This document shows positions 42,767 through 52,743 of a stretch of 64,000 bases of DNA, piece after piece. The stretch's first letter is position 1. Each line of letters starts with the position of its first letter. Location: contig NZ_JPUX01000001.1 of the NCBI RefSeq assembly GCF_000738675.1, positions 2,046,001-2,110,000 of the forward strand, given 5' to 3'. This stretch comes from Serratia nematodiphila DZ0503SBS1. GTDB taxonomy: Bacteria > Pseudomonadota > Gammaproteobacteria > Enterobacterales > Enterobacteriaceae. Position numbers and translations under genes: made by a program. A model generated the notes under the pieces. It made no database searches. It was not told where the DNA came from and saw only the letters and a list, made by a program, of their open reading frames with translations.

Positions 42767-44122
42767 ATGAGCACAACAGATGATTCTTACCTCGTAGCCA
42801 AAGACAAGACCGCCGATATTCCTCTGCGTGAGAAATGGTGGCGGATACTGGACAATTATAAAGTAGGGATTATTCCGTTACCGTTCTTTATTCTGGCCGG
42901 CGTATTGATTCTGCTCGACTGCCTGGAAGGCAAATTGCCGAGCGATATCGTGGTGATGGTGGCCACCCTGGCGTTCTTCGGTTTCGCCTGTGGCGAATTC
43001 GGCAAACGCCTGCCGTTGATCGGCAAAATGGGCGCGGCGGCGATCTGCGCCACCTTTATTCCTTCCGCGCTGGTGCACTATGGCCTGTTGCCGGAGGTGG
43101 TGGTGGAGTCGACCACCAAGTTCTACAAATCGACCAACATTCTTTATCTCTACATTTGCTGCATCATCGTCGGCAGCATCATGAGCATGAACCGCCAGGT
43201 GCTGATCCAGGGTTTCCTGCGCATCTTCATTCCGATGCTGTGCGGCGAGATCGTCGGCATGCTGGTGGGGATGGGCGTCGGCATGGCGCTGGGCCTGGAG
43301 CCGTTCCAGATCTTCTTCTTCCTGATCTTGCCGATCATGGCCGGCGGCGTGGGTGAAGGGGCGATCCCGCTGTCGATGGGCTACGCGGCGATCCTGCACA
43401 TGGAGCAGGGCGTGGCGCTGGGGCGCATTCTGCCGATCGTGATGCTCGGCAGCCTGACCGCTATCGTCATCGCCGGCCTGCTCAACCAGCTGGGCAAGCG
43501 TTATCCGCACCTGACCGGCGAAGGCAACCTGATGCCGAGCAAGCAGGGCGACAGCAACATGAACGCAGTGGAAAAAATCAGCGGCAAGGTGGACGTTAGC
43601 ACCATCGCCTGCGGCGCGTTGCTGGCTATCCTGCTGTATATGGTGGGCATGCTGCTGCACCGTCTGATCGGCCTGCCGGCGCCGGTGGGCATGCTGTTCG
43701 CCGCCGTAGCGGTGAAGCTGGCGCACGGGGTGTCGCCGCGCATTCAGGAAGGTTCGCAGGTGGTGTACAAATTCTTCCGCACCGCCGTGACTTATCCGAT
43801 CCTGTTCGCGGTCGGGGTGGCCATCACGCCGTGGCAGGAGCTGGTGGATGCGTTCACCGTCCAGAATCTGATCGTGATCGTCACGACCGTCAGCGCGCTG
43901 GTGGCGACCGGTTTCTTCGTCGGCAAGAAAATCGGCATGCACCCTATCGACGTGGCGATCGTCTCCTGTTGCCAGAGCGGGCAGGGTGGCACCGGCGACG
44001 TCGCGATCCTCACCGCCGGCAATCGCATGTCGCTGATGCCGTTCGCCCAGATCGCAACCCGTATCGGTGGCGCTATCAACGTCTCGCTGTCGCTGCTGGT
44101 GTTGGCCAAGTTCTTCGTATAA
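42767..44122 (+). CDS. 2-hydroxycarboxylate (citrate/malate) transporter, 2HCT family
   Basis: Inner-membrane secondary transporter of 451 residues. The two re-entrant-loop GGxG motifs that mark the 2HCT family are visible as GGVGEGAIPLS and GQGGTGDVAI, the second followed by NRMSLMPFAQIATRIGG, the substrate-binding region with its conserved Arg. It looks closer to the MaeN/CimH malate-citrate type than to Klebsiella CitS; substrate and counter-ion are inference. It has its own terminator and is divergent from a CitA-like sensor. Confidence 0.9.
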   Translation: MSTTDDSYLVAKDKTADIPLREKWWRILDNYKVGIIPLPFFILAGVLILLDCLEGKLPSDIVVMVATLAFFGFACGEFGKRLPLIGKMGAAAICATFIPSALVHYGLLPEVVVESTTKFYKSTNILYLYICCIIVGSIMSMNRQVLIQGFLRIFIPMLCGEIVGMLVGMGVGMALGLEPFQIFFFLILPIMAGGVGEGAIPLSMGYAAILHMEQGVALGRILPIVMLGSLTAIVIAGLLNQLGKRYPHLTGEGNLMPSKQGDSNMNAVEKISGKVDVSTIACGALLAILLYMVGMLLHRLIGLPAPVGMLFAAVAVKLAHGVSPRIQEGSQVVYKFFRTAVTYPILFAVGVAITPWQELVDAFTVQNLIVIVTTVSALVATGFFVGKKIGMHPIDVAIVSCCQSGQGGTGDVAILTAGNRMSLMPFAQIATRIGGAINVSLSLLVLAKFFV

Positions 44123-44154
44123 CTCCTATAAATCCTTAGCGTTACTTTGCCTTT

Positions 44155-44179
44155 CCCCGCCCCCGCGGGGATTTTTTTT
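44155..44179 (+). terminator. Terminator after the 2HCT transporter gene
   Basis: CCCCGC/GCGGGG stem with a four-C loop, followed by A and eight T residues. Confidence 0.9.
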
Positions 44180-44220
44180 GCCCGCGCGCCGGCCAGACGC
44201 GCGGGCAGGGGAAACGCCGG

Positions 44221-45192
44221 TTATGCCGCCTGTTTCATGGCGGCGTCGTACCAAGCGAAGTAGCGCTCTACGCCGCGGCGGCCGGATTCGATCAGCGCGC
44301 GTTTCTTCTCCTCGCTGATGCCGAACTCCAGCGTGCCGACGTCGAGCGTGTCGACATACACGGTGCGTTTCCAATCATCGCTGTCCAGATGCACCTTGGT
44401 TTGGATGTCCAGCATCACGTTGGCCACCGCCAGGGTGAAATCAAACAGGTTGTTGACCGGCGTGCGCGGGCCGGCCTGGCCGGCGGCCTGGGCGATTTCG
44501 CTGGCGGAGTCGAGGCGAATGCCCAGCGTGCGGGTGTTGATGCGCTGGCTGGCGCTGTCGATGTAAGGCGGCGTGGCGGAGAAGTCATAGTCGAACAGAC
44601 GCACCGGATAGTTGTCGATCATGCCGCCGTCGATGCACAGATCGCCCAGGGTATTGTTCTTCGCTACGAAGGCGAACGGGAACGACATCGAAATGCGCAG
44701 GCCGTCCGCTACTTTCATGCGCGGCGTAGTGCGGTGCGAATAAACTTCGCGTTGGCCGCTGTTGAGGTTAGCGCCGATAAAGTAAATCGACTTGAACCCT
44801 TTCGCCGCCTTCATCGCTTCGAACTGCTCGAACGTAATATCCGGGTTTCCGGTATATTGCTTGATAATATCGCGCGACCATTGATAGAAATAATCGCCGG
44901 GCGCGATGCCGTATTGATTGAACAGGCGATAGGCGTCCTGGATCGTACCGAAAAAGCCGCCGTTATAATCGAGGAATTTTTTAAAATCCATCGCCGACAG
45001 AATTTTGGTGACGTCCGCCGAGCTGCAGCCCAGGCCGACCAGCAGCGCGGCGATGGCGCCCGCCGAGGCGCCGGAGGTTTGCTTGATCTGCGGCATGATG
45101 CCTTTGGCTTCCAGCAGTTCCAGCGCGCCGCCATAGGCGATGCCTTTTACGCCGCCGCCTTCAAAGACCAGGTTTTCGAATTGATAGCTCAT
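44221..45192 (-). CDS. Patatin-like phospholipase
   Basis: Predicted serine acyl hydrolase of 323 residues with no signal peptide. Oxyanion-hole motif GGGVKG is at 12-17, the nucleophile Ser43 is in G-A-S-A-G, and the partner Asp188 is in C-I-D-G-G. All catalytic elements of the Ser-Asp dyad are therefore present. The closest recognisable relatives are bacterial patatins of the ExoU/RssA type. It stands alone between convergent and divergent neighbours. Its leader can fold over the ribosome binding site (see 45193-45233). Substrate and whether it is secreted are unknown. Confidence 0.92.
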   Translation of the reverse strand: MSYQFENLVFEGGGVKGIAYGGALELLEAKGIMPQIKQTSGASAGAIAALLVGLGCSSADVTKILSAMDFKKFLDYNGGFFGTIQDAYRLFNQYGIAPGDYFYQWSRDIIKQYTGNPDITFEQFEAMKAAKGFKSIYFIGANLNSGQREVYSHRTTPRMKVADGLRISMSFPFAFVAKNNTLGDLCIDGGMIDNYPVRLFDYDFSATPPYIDSASQRINTRTLGIRLDSASEIAQAAGQAGPRTPVNNLFDFTLAVANVMLDIQTKVHLDSDDWKRTVYVDTLDVGTLEFGISEEKKRALIESGRRGVERYFAWYDAAMKQAA

Positions 45193-45233
45193 GTTATTTC
45201 CTTACTCGTGGTTTAGGGAGTAAGGAAAATAAC
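45193..45233 (-). promoter_or_regulatory. Leader hairpin covering the patatin ribosome binding site
   Basis: GTTATTTCCTTACTC (45193-45207) is complementary, apart from one bulged base, to GAGTAAGGAAAATAAC (45218-45233), with a 10-base loop. On the mRNA (minus strand) the 3' arm contains the Shine-Dalgarno sequence AAGGAA and ends next to the ATG at 45192. Folding would hide the ribosome binding site. It could also be a DNA operator. Confidence 0.7.
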
Positions 45234-45398
45234 CAAGTGGCGAACGAGAAAATATTGATTGGGGTTGTGTGGGGCGGCAAACAAAATTATTCACAATAAA
45301 TATATTATTTATATATTTATCAAAGGCATTTATTAAACAGGCGCATCGGGCTTTTTGCGTCAATACTTAGCGCTGTTCAATTCTCGCAAGGAGTCATC

Positions 45399-46343
45399 AT
45401 GTTCTGGAAACGTTGTCTGCTGGGCGCGGCGCTGGCCGTTATGTCATTACAGGCCGGGGCCGCCGCGCCGCAGGCCAAAACCCCGACGCCGGGATTCTAC
45501 CGCATCATGCTGGGCAGTTTTGAAGTGACCGCGTTGTCCGATGGCATCATTCGCCTGCCGGCGGACAAGCTGTTGCTGAACAGTACGCCGCAGCAGATCG
45601 CCGCCGGGTTGGCCGAGCGGCATCAAAGCCTGCCGGTGGTCACCTCGGTCAATGCCTATCTGATCAACACCGGCGACAAGCTGGTGATGATTGACAGCGG
45701 CGCCGGCCAACTGCTGGGCGACGGCCTGGGCAAGCTGGTGGATAACCTGCGCGCGGCGGGCTACCAGCCGGAGCAGGTGGATGAAATCTACCTGACCCAC
45801 ATGCACCCGGATCACCTCGGCGGCCTGACGCACGACGGCAAGGCGGCATTCCCCAATGCGGTGGTGCGCGCCGCCAGCCAGGACGCGGACTTCTGGCTGA
45901 GCGCGGACCAACTGAAACAGGCCAAAGCAGAGAGTAAAAGCAACTTCGAACGGGCCCAGGCGGCGATCAAGCCGTACCAGGCGACCGGCCACTTTAAGCC
46001 GTTCAGCGGCGACGGCGAACTGTCGCCGGGCATTGCCGCCTTCGCCGCTCACGGCCATACGCCGGGGCACAGCGTGTATCAGGTGACCAGCCAGGGCAAG
46101 AAGCTGTTGCTGTTGGGGGATCTGATCCACGTGGCGGCGGTGCAGTTGCCGCATCCTAAGGTGGCTATCAGCTTTGACAGCGACGCTAAGGCGGCGGTCG
46201 CTCAGCGGCTGCGGATATTTGGCGACAGCGCGCGGCAGAACGAGCTGGTCGGCGGCGCACACCTGTCGTTCCCGGGGTTGGGGTATCTGAACCGCCAGGG
46301 CGACGGTTACACCTGGGTGCCGCTGAATTACGGCGCGCTGTAA
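45399..46343 (+). CDS. Exported MBL-fold metallo-hydrolase
   Basis: Metallo-beta-lactamase-fold protein of 314 residues with a signal peptide (about 1-22, ending AGAAA). The metal motif H-M-H-P-D-H is at 134-139, with a later His in AHGHTPGHS and Asp in LLLGDLIH. This pattern resembles lactonase or glyoxalase II-like hydrolases; a true beta-lactamase role is not suggested. Start ATG has AAGGAG upstream. Followed by a hairpin, so probably a single-gene transcript. Confidence 0.9.
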   Translation: MFWKRCLLGAALAVMSLQAGAAAPQAKTPTPGFYRIMLGSFEVTALSDGIIRLPADKLLLNSTPQQIAAGLAERHQSLPVVTSVNAYLINTGDKLVMIDSGAGQLLGDGLGKLVDNLRAAGYQPEQVDEIYLTHMHPDHLGGLTHDGKAAFPNAVVRAASQDADFWLSADQLKQAKAESKSNFERAQAAIKPYQATGHFKPFSGDGELSPGIAAFAAHGHTPGHSVYQVTSQGKKLLLLGDLIHVAAVQLPHPKVAISFDSDAKAAVAQRLRIFGDSARQNELVGGAHLSFPGLGYLNRQGDGYTWVPLNYGAL

Positions 46344-46348
46344 TGGAC

Positions 46349-46371
46349 ATGGCCGCCCGTTGGGCGGCCAT
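46349..46371 (+). terminator. Hairpin after the MBL-fold gene
   Basis: ATGGCCGCCC/GGGCGGCCAT stem with a 3-base loop just after the stop codon. The T-run is missing (TCGAATAG follows), so termination may be partial. Confidence 0.5.
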
Positions 46372-46496
46372 CGAATAGAGCCCAGCGGCATTGTTCGATA
46401 ATTTGGGATTATGATGCCAGAAAAGCGGGGCTGATTCGCCGTGATAAACAGTGCATGATTAACGCTCTGCCCGTTGCTTTCTTTAAGGATCTCCCG

Positions 46497-47237
46497 ATGA
46501 ACCAGAAAACGCCTCCTGTCGCCATCGTCACCGGCGCATCCCGTGGCATCGGCGCGGCCATTGCCGAGCGTCTGGCCGCCGATGGCTTTACCGTCATCAT
46601 CAACTATTCAGGCAACCCGGCGCCGGCCGATGAGCTGGTGCGCAAGATAGAACAGCGCGGCGGCCGCGCCTTGAGCGTCAAGGCCGACGTCAGCGATGCG
46701 GCTGCGGTCACCCGGCTGTTCGACAGCGCCGAACAGGCGTTTGGCGGCGTCGACGTGCTGGTCAATAACGCCGGGGTGATCGCGCTGGCGCCGATAGCGG
46801 ACATGAAGGATGAAGACGCGGATCGCCTGCTCGACATCAACCTGAAAGGCAGCTTCAATGCGATGCGCGAGGCGGCGAAGCGCCTGCGCGACAACGGCCG
46901 CATCATCAACTTTTCTTCCAGCGTGGTGGGGTTGCTGCAGCCGGGTTACGGCATGTATGCCGCCAGCAAGGCGGCGATCGAAGCGCTGACCAGCGTGCTG
47001 GCGAAAGAGCTGCGCGGCCGCAATATCACGGTGAACGCCGTCGCGCCGGGGCCGACCGCCACCGGCTTGTTCCTCGACGGCAAAACCCCGGAGCTTATCG
47101 AGCGGCTGGCGAAGATGGCGCCGCTGGAGCGCCTGGGCACGCCGGAGGATATCGCCGCGGCGGTGGCTTTTCTCGCCGGGGCCGACGGCGGCTGGATCAA
47201 TGGCCAAACCTTACGCGCCAACGGCGGCATCATCTGA
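46497..47237 (+). CDS. Short-chain dehydrogenase/reductase (SDR)
   Basis: Classical SDR of 246 residues. Cofactor motif T-G-A-S-R-G-I-G at 12-19, NNAG at 90-93, catalytic Tyr154 and Lys158 in Y-A-A-S-K with Ser near 141, and PGPTATG after them. The fold and length fit FabG-like reductases; the basic residue at the cofactor loop suggests NADP(H). Start at 46497 with AAGGA upstream. Physiological substrate unknown. Confidence 0.92.
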   Translation: MNQKTPPVAIVTGASRGIGAAIAERLAADGFTVIINYSGNPAPADELVRKIEQRGGRALSVKADVSDAAAVTRLFDSAEQAFGGVDVLVNNAGVIALAPIADMKDEDADRLLDINLKGSFNAMREAAKRLRDNGRIINFSSSVVGLLQPGYGMYAASKAAIEALTSVLAKELRGRNITVNAVAPGPTATGLFLDGKTPELIERLAKMAPLERLGTPEDIAAAVAFLAGADGGWINGQTLRANGGII

Positions 47238-47301
47238 TTGGCGACGCGCCGCCGCCGGATCGGGTATCCTGTGGCGGAACATATCACATCAAGGGCAACG
47301 T

Positions 47302-47496
47302 ATGGCGGGCCACACTCAGCAATCCTATCCTGGCGTCAGATCGCCCTGCGTCAGCCTGTGCCGGATCGACGACGAAACCCAGCAGTGCCGCGGATGCCGG
47401 CGCACGCGGGCGGAGATCGCCGCCTGGCCGACCGCCAGCGACACGGAGAAACGCGCTATTTGGCGGCGGCTAGAGTTGCGTCAATGGGTGAAATAA
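47302..47496 (+). CDS. DUF1289-family small cysteine protein
   Basis: A 64-residue protein with the DUF1289 pattern: PCVSLCRID then CRGCRRT (four cysteines in CxxxC and CxxC pairs) followed by IAAWPTASDTEKRAIWRRL. Function of the family is unknown; the cysteines suggest metal binding. It is 64 bases after the SDR gene and may be cotranscribed. Confidence 0.85.
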   Translation: MAGHTQQSYPGVRSPCVSLCRIDDETQQCRGCRRTRAEIAAWPTASDTEKRAIWRRLELRQWVK

Positions 47497-47526
47497 TCCT
47501 CAGTGTTATTGCGCTGTCAGACTTCG

Positions 47527-47546
47527 TGTAGCACAATTGAGCTACA
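47527..47546 (+). promoter_or_regulatory. Inverted repeat upstream of the toxin-antitoxin genes
   Basis: TGTAGC and GCTACA flank an 8-base centre, 27 bases before the antitoxin ATG. This is where an autoregulatory ribbon-helix-helix antitoxin would be expected to bind. Confidence 0.6.
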
Positions 47547-47573
47547 TGTAACAGACCGACGTTGGGAGCGCTT

Positions 47574-47861
47574 ATGTCTACGACGACCATCCGTATTCCA
47601 GATGAGCTTAAAGCCCGCGTGGCCGCCGTCGCCGAGCAGACTGGCGTGACGTCTCACAGCTTTATTTTGCAGGCAATAACGGAGAAAACGCAGCAAGAAG
47701 AGTTGCGCCGCGACTTTGAGAATGAAGCGGAAAAACGCTATGCCAAGATAATTGCGACGGGAGAGACGGTTTCTTGGAAAGAGATGCGCGGTTATTTGGA
47801 AAATTACGCTGCGGGTAACACCGCTGCGGTTAAACCTGCCGTTAAAAAACTGGGGCGCTGA
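47574..47861 (+). CDS. Ribbon-helix-helix antitoxin (CopG/ParD-like)
   Basis: A 95-residue protein whose N-terminus (MSTTTIRIPDELKARVAAVAEQTG) is a typical RHH DNA-binding strand and helix. The C-terminal half is charged and would wrap the toxin. The start at 47574 has GGGAG upstream; an in-frame codon at 47562 would add four residues. Its stop codon overlaps the next start by one base (TGATG), a classic antitoxin-toxin layout. Confidence 0.88.
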   Translation: MSTTTIRIPDELKARVAAVAEQTGVTSHSFILQAITEKTQQEELRRDFENEAEKRYAKIIATGETVSWKEMRGYLENYAAGNTAAVKPAVKKLGR

Positions 47862-48148
47862 TGGCAAATGTCGAGTTGGCGCCAGAGGTCAGGGATGATA
47901 TAGAACGTATTCTCGCTCATTTGGCTCAGTATGCTGCCGCGGATTCAGGGCGGCGCATTCAGGAAATCATCCAGGCGGTTGCGGTATTGGAACATAATCC
48001 ATTGATCGGACGGTCCCTTGGCGCAGGGCTGCGTGAATTGATTATTGGGCAGCAAGCTCGCGGTTATTTGGCGCTCTACAAATATATCCCTGATATCGAT
48101 ACGGCATTTGTTCTGGCGATCCGCAGTCAGAAAGAACAAGGGTATTGA
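47861..48148 (+). CDS. RelE/ParE-family toxin
   Basis: A 95-residue protein with the ParE pattern: VELAPEVRDDIERILAHLAQY at the N-terminus, NPLIGRSLGAGLRELIIG in the middle and YLALYKYIPDIDTAFVLAIRSQKEQGY at the end. ParE members poison DNA gyrase, RelE members cut mRNA; this looks ParE-like, but by eye only. It is coupled to the RHH gene and ends before a strong hairpin. Confidence 0.88.
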   Translation: MANVELAPEVRDDIERILAHLAQYAAADSGRRIQEIIQAVAVLEHNPLIGRSLGAGLRELIIGQQARGYLALYKYIPDIDTAFVLAIRSQKEQGY

Positions 48149-48153
48149 ATGCA

Positions 48154-48186
48154 CGATACCGGCCTGAAAGACCGGTATCGTTGTCA
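48154..48186. terminator. Terminator between the toxin gene and nrdF
   Basis: CGATACCGG/CCGGTATCG stem (48154-48180) followed by TTGTCATG. It lies between convergent genes and shows a limited T-run rightward. Confidence 0.65.
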
Positions 48187-48191
48187 TGTCC

Positions 48192-51297
<3,106 letters not shown>

Positions 51298-51316
<19 letters not shown>

Positions 51317-51702
51317 AATGCGGTTACTCCCTGTCGAACGTTTTCAACGTCTTGCGCGGTGCCGAGCAGCTCGAAGCGGTACAAAAAAGGCACCTGGCAT
51401 TTTTTGGCGATGATGTCGCCGGCGATGCCGTACGCTGCGCCGAAGTTGGTGTTCCCGGCGGCGATGACGCCGCGCAGGTATGAACGGTTTTGCGGAACGT
51501 TGAGAAAGCGGATCACCTGGATCGGCACCGCGCCGACGGCGCTGCCGCCGCCATAGCTGGGCACGATCAAGATATAGGGTTGTTCCATCAGCAATTTGCT
51601 GCGGGCGCCGGCGATCGGAATGCGGATCGCCGGCAGGCCCAGTTTCTCAACGAATCGGTGGGTGTTCTCCGAACTGCTGGAGAAATAGACCAGCGGATTC
51701 AT
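51298..51702 (-). CDS. nrdI: Flavodoxin-like NrdI
   Basis: FMN protein that supplies superoxide to assemble the dimanganese-tyrosyl cofactor of NrdF. The 134 residues include [19 protein letters not shown], the FMN phosphate loop, [13 protein letters not shown] and [15 protein letters not shown]. Overlaps nrdE; 9 bases after nrdH. Confidence 0.97.
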
Positions 51703-51711
51703 CGTCGAGCC

Positions 51712-51942
51712 TCAGCAGGTGAGCGCCAGCGCGCCGATTTTGTCCGGCCGGAAACCGGACCAGTGATCGTCACCGGCGATAATCACCGGAACCTGCTGAT
51801 AACCTAATGATTTAACGTGGTTCAGCGCCTGCTGATCCTGGGTGAGATCGATCACCTGATAATCAATCCCCTGCTTATCAAATGCGCGATAGGTGGCGTT
51901 GCACTGGACACAGTCCGGCTTACTGTAAATAATAATGCTCAT
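51712..51942 (-). CDS. nrdH: Glutaredoxin-like NrdH
   Basis: Thioredoxin-reductase-dependent electron donor for NrdEF, 76 residues. Redox motif C-V-Q-C follows IIYSKPD, and GYQQVPVIIAGDDHWSGFRPDKI is the conserved NrdH C-terminal part. The ATG at 51942 matches Salmonella NrdH; an ATG at 51951 (adding Met-Arg-Ile) is equally possible. First gene of the operon, behind an NrdR-type promoter. Confidence 0.95.
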   Translation of the reverse strand: MSIIIYSKPDCVQCNATYRAFDKQGIDYQVIDLTQDQQALNHVKSLGYQQVPVIIAGDDHWSGFRPDKIGALALTC

Positions 51943-52060
51943 GATTCGCATTTACCTTTAGACTGAAGGAAAGGCGGACAAGTCAGATAACGGAGCATCG
52001 TTCCTGGCGTTTCTGACGGCGTTATCAACCGAACGACACTCCCTGCGGCTGACCTATAAA

Positions 52061-52107
52061 ATACTATATGTTGATATTTGTTTTATCAACCGCGCTATAT
52101 ATGGTGT
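52061..52107 (-). promoter_or_regulatory. nrdHIEF promoter with two NrdR-type boxes
   Basis: On the minus strand, -35 TTGATA (52084-52089), a 17-base spacer and -10 TAGTAT (52061-52066). Two boxes read ATACTATATGTTGATA (52061-52076) and GCGCTATATATGGTGT (52092-52107); their CTATAT cores are 31 bases apart, the spacing known for paired NrdR boxes. One covers the -10 and the other lies just upstream of the -35. ATP/dATP-dependent repression by NrdR is inferred. Confidence 0.85.
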
Positions 52108-52216
52108 TTTGTGGGGTTGGGTGCGCAGACCGCGTCGGAGCTGGGAAGGCGAGGGGAAAATTTTTTTTGCGGGTGGGAAATTCCCCCCTCTCAGAGAAGA
52201 GGGGGAGGCGAACGCA

Positions 52217-52648
52217 TTATTGGCGCATGCTGACGGCCAGCCGGTTGAAGGCGTTCATGATGCTGATGGCGAAGGTCAGATCGGCGATCTCGGTATCGCT
52301 GAAGTGCGCTTTCAGCGCCTCAAAAGCGCTGTCCGGCGCGCCGGTGGCGGCGATCAGCGTCACCGACTCGGCCCATTCCAGCGCGGCGCGTTCGCGCTCG
52401 CTGAACTCATGGCTGACGCGCCAGCCCGCCAGCGTATCGAGTTTGGCGTGGCTGAAGCCGCTTTCGCGCAGCGCTTTACCGTGCATGTCCAGGCAGTAGG
52501 CGCAGCCGTTGATCTGCGAAACGCGCATAAACATCAACTCGATGGTCGCTTTGTCCAGAGCGCCTTTCTCCAGCGCCATCAGCGCGCTCACCATATTTTT
52601 GTACGGGGCGGGCGCCAGCTCGGCGTAATTCAAACGTTGCTTAATCAT
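52217..52648 (-). CDS. AhpD-like carboxymuconolactone decarboxylase-family protein
   Basis: Predicted peroxidase-type protein of 143 residues with the AhpD core: C-A-Y-C at Cys49-Cys52 followed by His56 (INGCAYCLDMHGKAL), the thiol pair and proton relay of alkylhydroperoxidases. The start at 52648 (MIKQRLNY) has GAGG upstream. It is divergent from the MocR-type regulator at 52744, which probably controls it. Confidence 0.88.
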   Translation of the reverse strand: MIKQRLNYAELAPAPYKNMVSALMALEKGALDKATIELMFMRVSQINGCAYCLDMHGKALRESGFSHAKLDTLAGWRVSHEFSERERAALEWAESVTLIAATGAPDSAFEALKAHFSDTEIADLTFAISIMNAFNRLAVSMRQ

Positions 52649-52697
52649 GGTCAACCTCAATCGATAGTAACGAAATCATGCCGCTACTTTAGCGGCC

Positions 52698-52723
52698 TTA
52701 TGGTCTATGCTATAGGGCCATAA
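52698..52723. promoter_or_regulatory. Inverted repeat in the AhpD/MocR divergent promoter
   Basis: TTATGG (52698-52703) and CCATAA (52718-52723) are inverted around a 14-base centre containing TCTATGCTATAG. A candidate site for the MocR-type regulator or the core promoters. Confidence 0.5.
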
Positions 52724-52743
52724 AATGATTATTTAACCGGGCC

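Noticed and set aside
45399..46343. MBL-fold protein considered as a metallo-beta-lactamase resistance gene
   Set aside because: Only the general HxHxDH fold motif is shared. Length and flanking motifs fit lactonase or glyoxalase-like hydrolases, so no resistance claim is made.
44221..48148. Patatin, SDR and toxin-antitoxin genes considered as a phage-defence island (for example CBASS with a patatin effector)
   Set aside because: No nucleotidyltransferase, helicase, NTPase or other sensor gene is adjacent, and the genes are on different strands with their own terminators.
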